Shown here: positions 22,366 through 33,938 of the stretch, piece by piece
Position numbering within the stretch: position 1 is the stretch's first letter
How the letters are laid out: every line of letters begins with the position of its first letter
From: Chloranthus sessilifolius
Taxonomy: Eukaryota > Streptophyta > Magnoliopsida > Chloranthales > Chloranthaceae
NCBI GenBank assembly: GCA_021018995.1
Contig: CM037584.1
Location: 150,181,317-150,245,316, forward strand
DNA: 64,000 nt
Reading direction: 5' to 3'
Position numbers and translations under genes: made by a program
Notes under the pieces: model-generated
What the model saw: only the letters and a program-made list of their open reading frames with translations
What the model was told of the DNA's origin: nothing
Database searches by the model: none

Positions 22366-23970
22366 TGCCAATGAAATGAGTTAATGATATTGCAGCTAGG
22401 CTAAGGAGTGTTTGGAATTAGAGTAAATTCTCACTTGATTTTTTTTGGAAAAGAGGAAATTAAAAAAACTGTTGAAACTAAAATAATCTATAGTCTAAAA
22501 GCCTTCATGAGGCAAATGTCAATAATTTTCAAAAAATAATTTGGATGTGTAGTAAACCTGAAACGAGAGAAGACTATGAAGATACACCCTTGAAAATTTG
22601 ATTGAAGGCCATATCCAGCGAGACTTTGGCCTGGGAATTTTTCTTTGAAGAGTGTCTTGGAAAATTCTTCTGCTCTAAGGACTGATTGAACTCAATTCTG
22701 CTCACTAGAAGTTAGGAAAATCCAAGTAGAAACAGCTCGACAACACTCATGACATGGAGGACATGAAGTTAGGCCAACCCTTGGACAGTTTGAGCTTAAA
22801 TATCCTACCCTTTGAACTGCCCTTGATACACCCACTTTGAGCATTAAAGATCCCAGTTTCTTTGATGGAAACCAGAAAATTCTAACCCAAAAACCTTTTA
22901 ACCTAATGCAGCCAGACCCTCACTCTGAGAATTGAGACGGTAAAGGTGAAGAAATGGAAGAAGGTAGAGCTGGTGGGATTTTTGCTTCAGAAAGAGGGAA
23001 ACTTATTTGGTGGTGTTGTCGCATTCTAGCCCCTCTTAAAAAATAATAATAATAATAATAAAAAAAAAACATAGAGCAAACGGATGAGAAAGAGAAATCA
23101 CTTCATTTGAAAATCTACAAGAAGATAAGAAATTGATGAAGCTGATCACTTCAAGTCTGAAAATTCAAAAAGAAAGTGAAGAGGTGCTGAAATGAAGAAG
23201 GTTGAGTTGCAAACCACTTCCTTACCTTCACTGACTTCTCAAATTTGAACCCCTTTTACCCTTTAATTCTTTTACAAACCTCATCCCTAAGCCACATTAC
23301 AACCCAATAAAAAGACCTTACTGATCTGAAATAAATTGAGTTGCCATGTGAAGATAAGGATTTGTTTTAATCTATGGTGAAAAGATTTAGAAAATTTCAG
23401 GAATTAGAGCAATCCCTATGCTCATTCTTGCAATCCTATTTGAGGGCTATAACTGCTCTTGAGTTGTGTGAAATTCTACACCCTTCATTTTCATTGTTGT
23501 GAGTGAACAGCCCTGATGAGACTTGGGTCTGAAATCCAATGTGATGGGGGTAGTATCAAAACGGAATTCTCAGATGAAAGGTGAGCCATGCATTAATTTT
23601 TAGGAGAAATGCCTTGACATGAGCTGAGTGATGGTAAAGGATCACAGCAGACTTTCAAGTTTTGAACTGATTTTTTTTCTTCTGTTGAAATTCCTCTACT
23701 GAATTGAAAAGACATGGTGTGAATTTATTCTATTTACTGAAACTCTGTTTTAGCAAGATGCACTACTATTAACTAACTTTATGGGACAAGTTTGTGGGTA
23801 CCTTCACTGAAAACCCTCAGGAGACTTCACTCCTCCACTAGGGATCACCTAGGGGTTTAAAAGGCTTGATGCACATGCTAAATGCATCTGTGATCCCTAC
23901 GAAAGTGGCATTTTTATTTTTCTTTAATTTTCCTTTGCTCAAGGACTAGCAAGGCTTAGGTTTGGGGGTG
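22366..23970 (+). other. Element B 3' untranslated region and polypurine tract
   Basis: About 1.6 kb without a supported gene. An (AAT)n/A run lies at 23037-23068. The last 185 bp are strongly conserved with A, and their end with C. ggtttgggggtg (23959-23970) is the polypurine tract next to the LTR. Confidence 0.7.
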
Positions 23971-25990
23971 TGTTAAGTAGTGAAAAATGCCAGTTTCACC
24001 CCTTAACCTGACCTTTGATGGACCTATGAACACATTAATAAACCTCTGTTGAGCCAGTTTTGTAGATAGCAATAAAAGATAGGAAAAATGCAGAGAACCA
24101 CTCAAGAATTCCACACAAAGAAGTCCATCTCTCAGCACAGTGCAGACCCAGCAATGGCACACAAGAGGGTTGCACACCATTGGGGCCCTTGGAGCGCGTG
24201 GCTACAACAGGGTAAGATGAAGGAAGTGAAAACAGGCTGAAAACATCCTATCGAGAGGTCATTTGAAGACTTCGATAGGAGCTGAAAGCAAAGAAAGAAG
24301 TAATTCATGTAGTTGGAAAGGTTTCGATAAGATCTGAAGGTAGAAGAAGAATGGATTCATGTGGATTGAGGAGTTCGATAGGATCCAAGAACCTATCGAG
24401 CAGGTGAAAGAAAGGAGGAACCATCCTATCGAAAGCCTGCCTAAGGTGTAAGAGGACCCTATCGAATGGTTTCCTAAACCTATCGAATGGTTCCCTAAAC
24501 TTAACGAGATGGAGACGCAGAAGCGGAACCTATCGAAATGGTCCTCCAACCTATCGAAAAGCTTCCCCAACCTGTCGAATGCTCCAGGTAGAGAGCGAGA
24601 ATGTTGAAGCTCTAAGAGAAGGCTCATCCTATCGGAACCTGTCGAAGAGATCGGAGAACATAGTGAAAGGACCAAAAAGCTCCATTTGAACATGTCGAAA
24701 GCTTCCTGAACTTGTCAAAATTGTGTGAAGAACTTGTCAGAAAATCGGCGATTCACACGCAACAACTTGGTGACCTACTACACGCAAACTAAGCTACATT
24801 GGTGACCTACTACATGTAAACTGAGCCACATTGGCGGGAAAAACAAGAGGAAAAGCTATATATGGAGATCCCCAATTGCAATTGGGGGAGATCGAGATTT
24901 GGATCAAATTCTGGAGATCAGAGCTCGCAGCGAAATCCTATTTTCCCTCTGTTAGTCCAACTATGGTTGGCTAATTCCCTAGGAGCAGCGAAGAGAGAGG
25001 TTAGATCTGTAATTGGGTAAGGTTGAGAGTGTTATAATGGGTTAATTGCTGCACAGACTACAGATCTGAGAGCATTCCATTGTAGAGCGAGTTTTATTGC
25101 AATATAAATGTAATTTTTATTGATTTAATTAGATCTATAGTTTCTTTGGTTTCATTTGGTGCTCGATCGGATTTGTGTAGAGGAGTCTGTTGATCAGCTC
25201 ACCCACTTAACTGGTAGACCTCTTGGATACCATCTGATCTCCCTAGATCTGATATCCCTGTAATTTTTTACGCCTGTGACCTAGAAATTGTAACATTTGT
25301 AGTGGTTTTAATGCTCTGGTTGAAACCATTGGTTTGGAGGAATTCCCTAGGATGATCTGTGACCATTAAAGTGGACAGGTCATAGCCTTAAGAGCAGTCC
25401 AATCTTTGGTTTCAATTGGATTCTTCCACCATAAACCTTTGGATCGGATGAAGTCTATAGGATGGTCTGTGACTATTAAAGTGGACAGACCATAGCCTTA
25501 AGATCAGTTAAATCCTTTGGTTTAGAGTGGAATCTTCTACCCGACAGCTGTGCTTGTAGCCAACTGAGGGAGTTGTGTGCTTTGAACCCTTGTAACATGA
25601 TCAGCTCAACCTGATCGCAGTGAGACCAATCTCTAAGCTGCTCTTCTCCATTTTCTATTTTTAAACCCTTCCATTTGCAAGATCTATATCTTTCGATTCG
25701 ATCTCAGTAGTTCACATCTCAAGAAGTTTAGTTCAATTCAAGTGACAACCCTGTTTAACCTCTCCCCTTTTTCTTAGCTTCCTTAGCGTTAATTAGGGTG
25801 CCAGATCTCTCACAGATATAGAAAGTTACCATATTTTAAACTCATTTCCCTGTGGACATTCCCTTACTTATTAAAACTTGCTACAAAGGACCCTATATCT
25901 TACTGGCCTTGGATATTTTAGATGTGTTGAACCCATCCTCTGTTTTACTTTGATTGACGCAATAATCAGCACACTAGAAATTCCACAACA
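23971..25990 (+). repeat. Element B 3' LTR
   Basis: 2020 bp, from TGTTAAGTAG to TTCCACAACA. Compared with the 5' LTR it lacks about 120 bp and has a duplicated ggtgacctactacacg-type unit (24766-24832). It has the CCTATCGA array at 24245-24720, a TATA box at 24857, and hairpins at 25352-25383 (one G-U pair) and 25462-25493 (perfect, with the same A-T to G-C swap as copy 2 of the 5' LTR). Confidence 0.9.
24766..24832 (+). repeat. Short tandem duplication in the B 3' LTR
   Basis: Two units of about 31-34 bp, ttggtgacctactaca... ending gccacatt or gctacatt. The 5' LTR has one such unit, and beyond it about 120 bp that are missing here. Confidence 0.6.
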
Positions 25991-26003
25991 CCCCCCTAGG
26001 GGT

Positions 26004-26212
26004 TTGGCGCAACTAATAGTTGTGCCAGTTATAATTTTGCCTGGCATAACTATTAGTTGCACCAGGCCAATTCTCCCAGATTTTAAGTCTAGCGTAACTA
26101 TTAGTTGTGCTAAGGTTAATGGTGGGGTCCACCCTCGTGAAGCAACTTCCAGGCTACTGTTCATTACTATTTTACTGTATATTTTCCTGGCGCAAATATT
26201 AGTTACGCCAGG
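26004..26212 (+). repeat. Four long palindromes in the U3 of the D LTR
   Basis: Copies at 26004-26028, 26041-26065, 26089-26113 and 26187-26212. Each approximates CTGGCGCAACTA with its inverse TTAGTTGCGCCAG. They belong to the same family as 10790-10909 in the D internal region. They lie roughly 300-490 bp upstream of the LTR TATA box. Confidence 0.7.
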
Positions 26213-26493
26213 CATATGAATAGTAACTCATGGTTTTTGCCCTAAAATTTTTTATTGGGGTTTGACTTGTTGACCACCTCAACCTTTGGGGTGTATTTTG
26301 ATAGTTTTGTTGCACCCATTCCCTACCTATTTGCAACCCTTCAAGTGGCTTAAGGCCTCACCCCATCATCCACCATTGGAGGACCTTCTCACACATCTCA
26401 AGGCTCCAAAAATCCTAGGAATCCTTAGATGTGAGATTACCTAATTGCTAAACCCATTTAGCTCCTATGTGATCTCCTAATCCACCCATTTCC

Positions 26494-26501
26494 TATAAAT
26501 A
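26494..26501 (+). promoter_or_regulatory. TATA box of element D LTR
   Basis: TATAAATA followed by gggacccccacccc, in a classic plant LTR promoter setting. It lies downstream of the palindrome set. Confidence 0.65.
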
Positions 26502-27717
26502 GGGACCCCCACCCCTTGGTTTAAGGGTTGAGAATTTTGGCCTAAGAGAGAAAGAGCTTAAAGTGAGAAGATCTTTCTCCGTTTGGTATACACTTCCCAT
26601 ACAAAATCAAGAATTTCAAAACCTCCTTTGAGTGATATTTTTCACCTTAGATCCCTTAGTTTAGGTATATGTTACCCATTTACCTTCCCTCTCTACTTCC
26701 TAGCTAGCAAGACTTAGAGGTTAGAACCCCTCTTTCCCCCATACAAGCCTTCAAGAGCTCATCAAAGCAAGCCACACACGGCTCTCCTGTGGTGCTACAA
26801 GGGCCCGAGGGCTCCGGCTCTCCCCTTTCTTCTCTTATCTCTTTCTAACTCCCTCCATCCTCCCATTTGTGTCGTTACGCCGCCGACTTTTCGATAGGGA
26901 CGGAGGGACACAAATTGGATTCTAAGCCCTTTTGGACAAGAAGACGCTATTTTCTTTTCTTTTACTTCATTTTATTTTTGGCCATTAGTAGAGACCGCGT
27001 TAAGCGGGTTGATCAGGTGCCTAACACCTTTCTGATCGATAACCGAAGCCCTTACCCAAGAGCCTTTGGTGTAGACCAGATTTAGAATCATATTTTTAGC
27101 ACTTCGACGCTCATAAAAATGAACTAGGTTTCTCGGGACACCAAAAGCTTCAGGTGGCGACTCTATACTTTTTGCAAGCGAGCGCATCACTGCGGCGGGA
27201 TTGTAAAAAATCCCATGGTTGCACAGGGGTTTAAAAGGCTTGATGCATATGCTAAATGTATCTATGCTCCCTACAAAAGTGGCAGTTTCTATTTTTAATA
27301 ATTGCTTTTAATTTTTCCTTTACTCAGGGACTAGCAAAGCTTAGGATTGGCGGTGTGTTAATCACTGAAAAATATCATTTTTTACCTCCTAACCTAACCT
27401 TTGAGGTGACTAATAAGTTGTCTTGAGTGTGTTTTATAGTTAGCAATAACATGTAGCCATAGTACAAACATCCATCTACAAATGCCAAAGAAGAGACCTG
27501 CTACTCCAACATGTGATCATGCAGCCTAAAAGGCCAGCCATCAAGCAGTTCACAGAGCCTCGAAAGTCTATGGGAATGGCATGTGTCCAACTGGGCACAC
27601 ATGGGAGCAAGAGCAGTTGCATTGGATGAAGATTGAACCCCTCAAAAGACCATTGTGTGCTGGACAGAAGAAGGACATCACCCCAAGCTGTGTACCAGCT
27701 GTGGAAGCAAAGAACAG

Positions 27718-28032
27718 AAGCTGTCGAGAGGTTATTTCAACATATCGAGAGGTCTGTGTGTTGGAATGGCCGAATTCAATCCTAGCGAGAGGTTCCCTAA
27801 ACCTATCTAACAGAAGGAAAGGTCATGTCAAAGACTTACCTGGAGCTGTATTGAACCTCGCGAGGTTGATTCATCTTATCGAGAGGATGGCTGAAGCTAG
27901 TACAGTAGTTCAACATTACATCATCCAGTCAAACAGTCAAAAGATCCTGTCGAAGGCTAAATCCAACCTATCGAATGGAGCATAAATCAGACTCAAAACC
28001 TATTGAGAGGTTCTCTGAACCTCTAGAGGCAT
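27718..28032 (+). repeat. TCGAGAGG-motif array in U3 of the element C LTR
   Basis: About ten copies of ctgtcgagagg, catatcgagagg, cctagcgagagg, cttatcgagagg and acctattgagagg. The position in the LTR matches the arrays of A and B, but the motif leans toward CTCTCGAGAG rather than CCTATCGATAGG. Confidence 0.65.
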
Positions 28033-28305
28033 GAGTTGAGAACTTCTCAGTTCTAGCCACATCAGTAGCTCACTCCAGTACCCTATGCACATGTCCCAAG
28101 GCATGTTAACAACCCCTAAGGGTCTTTTTAGAACACAAATGCACATGAATGGGAACCCTCTAACCACCTCACGTGGACTTGTCCAATTTGAATTAATTAG
28201 GGGATGATTCTAGAAGCAAAATCAGCCACATCAGTAGCTCAGAATAACAAAATTATTCCCTTGAGCTCTGATTGACTGAAACAGATCTGAGATAGAGGTA
28301 GAAGG

Positions 28306-28314
28306 TATAAATAG
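28306..28314 (+). promoter_or_regulatory. TATA box of element C LTR
   Basis: TATAAATAG, followed by aagaga, 950 bp into the LTR. The local context (ggtataaatagaag) is like that in A. Confidence 0.65.
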
Positions 28315-28744
28315 AAGAGAAATTTTACAGAAGAACCATCCAGAAATTGAGAGAGCTCATAGATCAAAATTTGAATTTCCTTTTCCCTCCAAAATTTCAT
28401 CCCTCTTCCTTCTTCCCCATTCCCTCTTTAGTCCAACCATGGTTGGCTAAATACTTTTAGTAGCTAGGGTGAGGTTGAGTTGTAAATTGAGAGGTTCAGG
28501 GCTTTGTATGGGGATTGGATGTTGCACAGATTACAGATATTAGAATAATGTATTATAAGTTTGTATTAAATCAGTAAATTATTGATTGTAAAGTTAAGTT
28601 GGATCTATAGATCTCTTGATTACCATTTGATTTCCCTGGGTTTAATATCCATGTGGATGCCTGAGCTTGTAGCCTTGCATCCACAACATCTGTAATGATT
28701 TAATTATTCTAATTAAAACCTTAGGATTGAAGGAAATCTCTAAG

Positions 28745-28776
28745 ATGATCTGTGACCATTAAAGTGGACAGATCAT
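28745..28776 (+). other. Conserved LTR hairpin, element C copy
   Basis: ATGATCTGT (28745-28753) pairs perfectly with ACAGATCAT (28768-28776) across the loop GACCATTAAAGTGG; agccttaaga follows, as in B. It lies 439 bp downstream of the TATA box. Confidence 0.75.
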
Positions 28777-29339
28777 AGCCTTAAGATCAATCCAATTCCC
28801 TGGTGTAGATTGGATTTTTCTACCTTGCATCTGTACTTGTAGCCAGATGATGGATAGTTGTAAATCAATCTCCTGCACTGCCTCTGAACCAATCAATTTT
28901 TAGTGAAGACCAAAATCCCTAGCTGCTATTCTCCCCCTTTTGATTTTAATTCCCCAAATCCCTTTCTCCATTTCTTTAAATCTGTGTTTTACTCACCTCT
29001 AGATCATTTGCTTTTACATTTAATTTTCTGTAGTTTTAGTAAAGTGACAATACCATAAAACCTCTCCTCTTTCCTTTCTGACTTTGTTTTAGATTAGGAT
29101 AGGATAGAGTGCCAGATCTGTTATAGATATAGAGATTTACCATATTTTGATGCACATTTCCCTATGGATATACCACTACTTTTAAAGCTTGCTACAACAG
29201 CCCTGGTTCTTGCAGGCCTTGTTGCCCTACCTTGGTTCCATTTTGCTGTAATTTGTCCTCTAGTTTGCTATTTTTAACCTTATAATAATTACAAGGTAGG
29301 CAATACAATAGGGATTGGTTCAATCTTCAATGCTTTTAC

Positions 29340-30970
29340 TCCTGTATCCCCTTTACAGTAAGACTCCTCTTAGCGCATGCTAGCTTCGGGGACTTCCTCT
29401 CCTATCCTTGCATGAGGGGGGATAATTCCTACGTGATGGCCCTTTTGGAGAGGTTTCGTCCTGAGACGATGACCTTCTACAAGTCAGTTGCTGAGATGGC
29501 CATCACCCTAGTGGATTGGTCGATGATCACTGGGATTGCGGTAGGGGGAGTATCGGTGATCGTTCCTCGCTATATAGACTGAGAGGAGGTGATTTGTTTG
29601 ATTGGGGCCTACCCTCCCTCTAACTGCATGTCTGGCCCTGAGGTCAAGTTATCCTAGTTGGTTGACCTTTTCGGCGAGGATGAGATAATCCCAGAGGACT
29701 AGCCCGATATGGATATCGACCTTGAGCCATGAGCGTGCCTTGGTGTTGGCCCAGGTATCACTGCTTTTTCTTCTGGTAAGACGATCTTTGCCAATGCTAG
29801 TGGGGTCGAGTCTAGGTATCCCTCCTTCATTTGATGGTGGACTGGGGTAATGTGCATCAATTCAACTGGGATGATGCTGGGTACACCAAGTTGAAGGACA
29901 AGTTGGCCAGAGCTTTTGTTGGGAGCCTCCACTCCCCTTGGAGCTTCTGGCCCATGATTGACAAATTTGTGCCCTTTTTTTTATCTTTATTTCATTTCCC
30001 TTCATTATGCGCACATATGTGATCTTTTGTCCCTTTCTTTCAGGTTTGGGGGTGCTTAGACTTCTAGCCGGGCTCCCCTCTTCTTCTCTCAGGGGATGAC
30101 ACCTTTCCCCTGATGAGCTGCTTCCACATGGATCTACGCAGGGATCCTAGGAGGAGTCACCTAGAATTGGGTTTGAGATCCCAATTTGACTTGATGGTAC
30201 CCGAGCAGGTTCGTAGTACCTTCTTTCAATTCTCTTTGTATTTTCAGTGATGCTTTTCTATATTGCTAAGGGGATTCCTCTTTCTTGTGGGCAGGTGATA
30301 TATAATCCTTATGTCGATTCCCCCTTTCGCGCTTGGTTGATCACGGCTGTTTGTCGATTGCCATGTTATCTTCTTCTGTGGTCCTATAGCCCGAGTCTAC
30401 TACTTGGGGGAGTGGGTGGTGCACTAATTCTAGGATTACTTTATCATGTCAGTGGACCCTCCTTAGGATGTTATGGTACCTGGAGGTACAGTGGAGGATC
30501 TTGTAGCACAGCTTGGTCATCAGGGGATCCGGATTGAGGGGCTCTTTCAGCCCGTAGGGGATATTGGGAGTGGTATCAGTCTCTCCCCTATCAGTTCCTT
30601 CTTCCTTGATTCATTCTCGGGGTGCAATTTATGGTCATTGGCAGTCCACACAATCAGGTAGCTTTTTGACTTCTTCGTTGCTTATTCTTTATTTTTGACA
30701 TGCTCGCTCTCTGATGATGTTGGGTCTCTTCTTTGCAGTTCAGTGCACGTGCTTAGTTCTCCGAGATGGCAGATGTGGGGCCTTCAGGGACTTCAGGTGT
30801 CAGGCCTTCAGGGACCTCGAATGTTGGGCCATCTATTGAGTTGATCCCTGGGGTAAGTCTTTACTACTTTTTAGAGAAGTATTCTTTCATGCGACTTGCC
30901 CATACTTATTCTTTTCTTCTTCGTAGGACTATGACTCCATGATCTAGTAGGTGGAGTACTACCACCATAT
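29340..30970 (+). pseudogene. Relic plant mobile domain (PMD) gene, plus strand, introns retained
   Basis: Readable blocks follow PMD order. LLERFRPETMTFY and EMAITLVDWSMITGIAVGG lie at about 29431-29550. GPEVKLS then LVDLFGEDEI lies at 29636-29695. VDWGNVHQFNWDD (about 29836-29874) corresponds to the family's D-x-x-x-x-Y-x-W-G block. QVIYNPYVD is at about 30295. Splice-like borders are visible: tttcag before gtttgggggtg (about 30042), ttgcag near 30739, and donor gtaagt at 30853. Stops interrupt the reading. PMD proteins occur in plant nuclear genes and in transposons. The region ends at the F LTR. It could be an aORF relic of an inverted Tat element or a host gene fragment. Confidence 0.6.
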
Positions 30971-32101
30971 TGCTTCCCTCCGGGAGACCGATGTAACACC
31001 CCGTAATTCGACCTGACCTGCAATGCACCTGATAAATACAATGGGGCAATTCAGCTATAGAGGCTGGGTCTTTTTGGAACTAGACCCATTGGGGTAATTA
31101 GACTCCTTGTGTGAAGCCTATTAGTTAAGAGCCATAGTGAGGCCCAATAACAAGCAACCCAATGTTAGGACCAATATTCTAAAGACCCAAATCATAAGAC
31201 CCATGTACTCCTAAGGTGATGGCATGGACCCAGTAGAGAAGGCCACGTGCTAAGACCCGACTTGGACCCATTAGAAACCAAACCCATGACTTGAAAAGGG
31301 GTCTCAAATCTAAGGCCTTAGGATAAGTTATACACCAATGTGTGTATGTGGATGCCTCACATGGGAATCAACCTCAACCTATATTGCTCTCATGCACACA
31401 TAGTCCCTGCATGGAGTTTGAGTGTCAGTTAAGTAGAAACGAGAGACAAAACTCTCCTCTTCTCTCATCATCTCCAGCTTGAGGAAGACTAGCCACCGCC
31501 TGATCTAGACATCTCCGTCTAGCTCAACCCAACCTTGCAACCGAGTGATTCCCTTCCGCAACTACTAATCTTTTAAACCGTGAACTCTTTTTGGGCGGGG
31601 ATCGAAATGATCAAATATGTTCTCACGAGCAAAAGTGTGTGCGAAAGCATAGAAGCCTCGTGTGAAGAAATCTCATTAAGGCAGCCTTACAATCTATGTT
31701 TTGTAAGCTTGTTTTCTTTGTTTTAGAGTCAATAGTTTAGAAATTGGGCATGCATGGGGTGTTGTGACCAAATTCTTGACGTCCGATTCCTTGGTTTTCC
31801 AACATGCATCAACACACGAATATCCGAGGACTTGATTTACAAAAAATAGACCCGAGTGAATGTATTTCCGGCATCACATGCTTTGAAGCTACGAAAATTG
31901 GGGCATACATGATTTAGAACCGTTTAAGCCAATTTTTGAAGCCTTGAACCTAGTGGTTCGTGTAGTCCGATCATAGCTAAAAGCCTAGTTATCAAGCTAC
32001 TATGTTAAGTGAATAGATTAGGCATGTTAGAAGGATAATGGTGCGTCGAATTGATGAATGCTGGCTCAAGGAGAAAACCTGAAAGTAGCGAGTCTGTCAG
32101 G

Positions 32102-32250
32102 CTCGCCACGGCGAGAAAACACCTGAAGGCCTTGCCTTGGCGAGATTTCAAGGCTTTTCCCCTCGGGAAAAACATGCCGCGACAAGAACCATGAATTCAT
32201 GTGGCACCTGAAGGACTCGCCATGGTGACTGTGCATCTCACCGCGGCGAG
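32102..32250 (+). repeat. CTCGCC-GGCGAG palindromes in U3 of the F LTR
   Basis: Four 14-base copies: 32102-32115 (CTCGCCACGGCGAG), 32131-32144, 32216-32229 and 32237-32250 (CTCACCGCGGCGAG). The same motif occurs four times at 39269-39353, ahead of the F extra ORF. Confidence 0.75.
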
Positions 32251-32699
32251 ATGCCCTGTTCTGTTGGGTTTTGAAATTTGTGCCCTTGAATGCTTTATGA
32301 GACCATGCCATAAGGCTAGTATGGTTATTAACACATAAAGTATATGCAATACGTGTTCTAGGCTATATATGAGAAGTGCTTGGAAAAGGTTTTAGCTTGA
32401 TTTTTGATACTGATTATTGACACTTAAGGTAGGGAAGAACATTGTGCCTCGAATTCTCGTTATTGATGGGCATAGCTTATACTAAATATTTTTCTAAAAT
32501 TGATATGAGACGACACTTGACATGTATTGGAAGAATTAAGACATGATTTTTGTACATGTTCTTGCATGTTTGGATACAATGCATCTTGTTTATGTAATAT
32601 ATACATGATTCTATGAATTTCGAGCTTTGATAATCTGATGCACCTCATTGTCTCCTATTTCACATGCATGCTTGACTTGAAATTCTGTCGTGTCTCGGA

Positions 32700-32914
32700 T
32701 CAAGTGACCCTGTTAACGTAGCTCAGGGGCTTGATAATCTTAGTTCAAGTGACCCTGTTAACTTAGCTCAGGGGCTTGACATTTCGTGTAAAGTGACCTT
32801 CTTAACATAGCTCAAGGGCTTGACTTTTGGGTATCAAGTGACCCTGTTAACGTAGCTCAGGGACTTGACCTGTCTCGTGTTGAGTGACCTTGTTAACGTA
32901 GCTCAGTGGCTTAA
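32700..32914 (+). repeat. 45-bp tandem repeat in the F LTR, five units
   Basis: Units built on agtgaccctgttaacgtagc, then tcaggggcttga, start at 32703, 32748, 32792, 32837 and 32883. The core gttaac is a HpaI-like palindrome. No coding sense is supported. Confidence 0.85.
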
Positions 32915-33180
32915 CATTTTGATATGCAACTTCGTTAGAATTCCTTGCCATTTGATCTAGTAATACACTTGTGAATTGACTACCTGTTCCCTAGACGCTT
33001 TGTTGATCCTATATGCATTATGTTGAGGAAAAGTCATTTACTGCATACTTGAAAGCCTGTCTATGAATTGTACTAAAGAAATTCTGCTTGATTTTCCTTA
33101 TTTATGCATGTTTTTACTTATCTAAGCATCAAGATTCATGAATGAGAAGGATAAATGGTAGCTTTGCATATGTTATTTCC

Positions 33181-33598
33181 TATTGAGCTTGGATGAATCT
33201 CACCCCTCTACTACACGTCACAGCTACAGGGGTAGATTTGGAGCGTGACCCAGAACAAGAGGAGGACCCGGATTACAATCCGGACAAGGAAGAGGATTTA
33301 CCTGAGAGTCATTTTCCTTAGCGTCTTGAGTGGCTTGGATATTTTGAGCAAACAGTATACAAACCTATTTTGTGATTAAATACATGTATATTGAGCTTGG
33401 ATGAATCTCACCCCTCTACTACACGTCACAGCTACAGGGGTAGATTTGGAGCGTGACCCAGAACAAGAGGAGGACCCGGATTACAATCCGGACAAGGAAG
33501 AGGATTTACCTGAGAGTCATTTTCCTTAGCGTCTTGAGTGGCTTGGATATTTTGAGCAAACAGTATACAAACCTATTTTCTGATTAAATACATGTATA
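33181..33598 (+). repeat. 208-bp tandem duplication in the F LTR
   Basis: 33181-33388 and 33389-33596 are almost identical; I see one mismatch (ttttgtgatt against ttttctgatt). Each unit has an open frame for an acidic peptide, DPEQEEDPDYNPDKEEDL, which may be chance. The low divergence means that the duplication is much younger than the element. Confidence 0.9.
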
Positions 33599-33925
33599 TT
33601 TTAATCCACTGTTCAGATGGAGGTCGGCCTCCATCGATGGAAGATATATCTTTTTGAACTTTGGCATATATGATAGTAGATCTATAGTTATGTTGCTTTC
33701 ATTGTGATATAACTCTGTACTTTGTTTTTGCTGTGCTTACTTTGTACTTTTTGTGAGCTTACCATCATGCGATGGCCCGATCCTTCCTGTTGTCGTATGT
33801 GAGGAAAGATCTAGTTGTTGGTAGGTGATGCATACAATAGATACCATAGCATCATTGTAACTCGGATAATATGAGTGATCCGACGACACGAGTTTTGTGG
33901 TAAGGAAAACCCGAGCTGTCACAAG

Positions 33926-33938
33926 TGGTATCAAAGCC
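33926..33938 (+). promoter_or_regulatory. Primer binding site of element F
   Basis: TGGTATCAAAGCC starts two bases after the LTR end. It closely resembles TGGTATCAGAGC, the initiator tRNA-Met site used by many plant retrotransposons. Confidence 0.85.

Larger units (their letters stand above)
13015..25990 (+). mobile_element. Element B: full-length Athila-lineage retrotransposon
   Basis: Order: 5' LTR (13015-15102), primer site, gag, protease, RT, RNase H, integrase, spacer array, small ORF, 3' untranslated region, polypurine tract, 3' LTR (23971-25990). It inserted into the D LTR with a CCCCC duplication. Coding parts are on the plus strand and broken by stops and frameshifts, and the RT active-site box is mutated, so the copy is dead. 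The two LTRs are still easily aligned but carry indels, which suggests an insertion of intermediate age. The 5' LTR now starts TA rather than TG. Confidence 0.92.
25991..27225 (+). repeat. Element D 3' LTR, right part
   Basis: Resumes after B with the second CCCCC copy. It holds four long palindromes (26004-26212), a TATA box TATAAATA at 26494-26501, and a tail ending ggttgcaca at 27225, where C sequence begins abruptly. Together with 12575-13014 it makes an LTR of about 1670 bp with TG...CA ends. The ggtggcgactct near 27153 resembles a Tat primer site, but the LTR appears to run on to 27225. Confidence 0.65.
27226..29300 (+). mobile_element. Element C: 3' end of a third Athila-lineage element
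   Basis: 27226-27355 matches the block before the polypurine tract in A and B (ggggtttaaaaggcttgatg..., then ttaggattggcggtg). The LTR starts TGTTAATCACTG at 27356. It has a TCGAGAGG array (27718-28032), a TATA box (28306-28314) and the conserved hairpin (28745-28776). The right end lies between about 29279 and 29306, since no clean TTAACA or CA terminus is certain. The left part is cut off at the D LTR. No coding domain is present. Confidence 0.75.
30992..33923 (+). repeat. Element F 5' LTR
   Basis: 2932 bp, TGTAACACCCCG to AGCTGTCACA. It contains four CTCGCCRYGGCGAG palindromes (32102-32250), a 45-bp tandem repeat (32700-32914) and a 208-bp tandem duplication (33181-33598). About 95 bp near 31085-31175 are absent from the 3' LTR at 63391, with short matching bases (gacc) at the border, suggesting a deletion in the 3' copy. 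Confidence 0.9.

Noticed and set aside
25871..26215. Open frames on both strands across the B-D junction
   Set aside because: They cross the end of the B LTR into the D palindromes, so they cannot be an ancestral gene; both frames are open because the palindromes lack stops.
27152..27172. Primer binding site ggtggcgactct as the end of the D LTR
   Set aside because: The following bases to 27225 end in CA exactly at the C junction, and a 3' LTR needs no primer site; I kept 27225 but with moderate confidence.
27581..27985. 134-codon open frame inside the C LTR
   Set aside because: It lies in LTR U3 and is made of the TCGAGAGG array; no protein-like composition or match to the other elements.
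29340..30970. Intact host gene
   Set aside because: Stops in the main domain blocks and truncation by the F LTR mark it as a relic.
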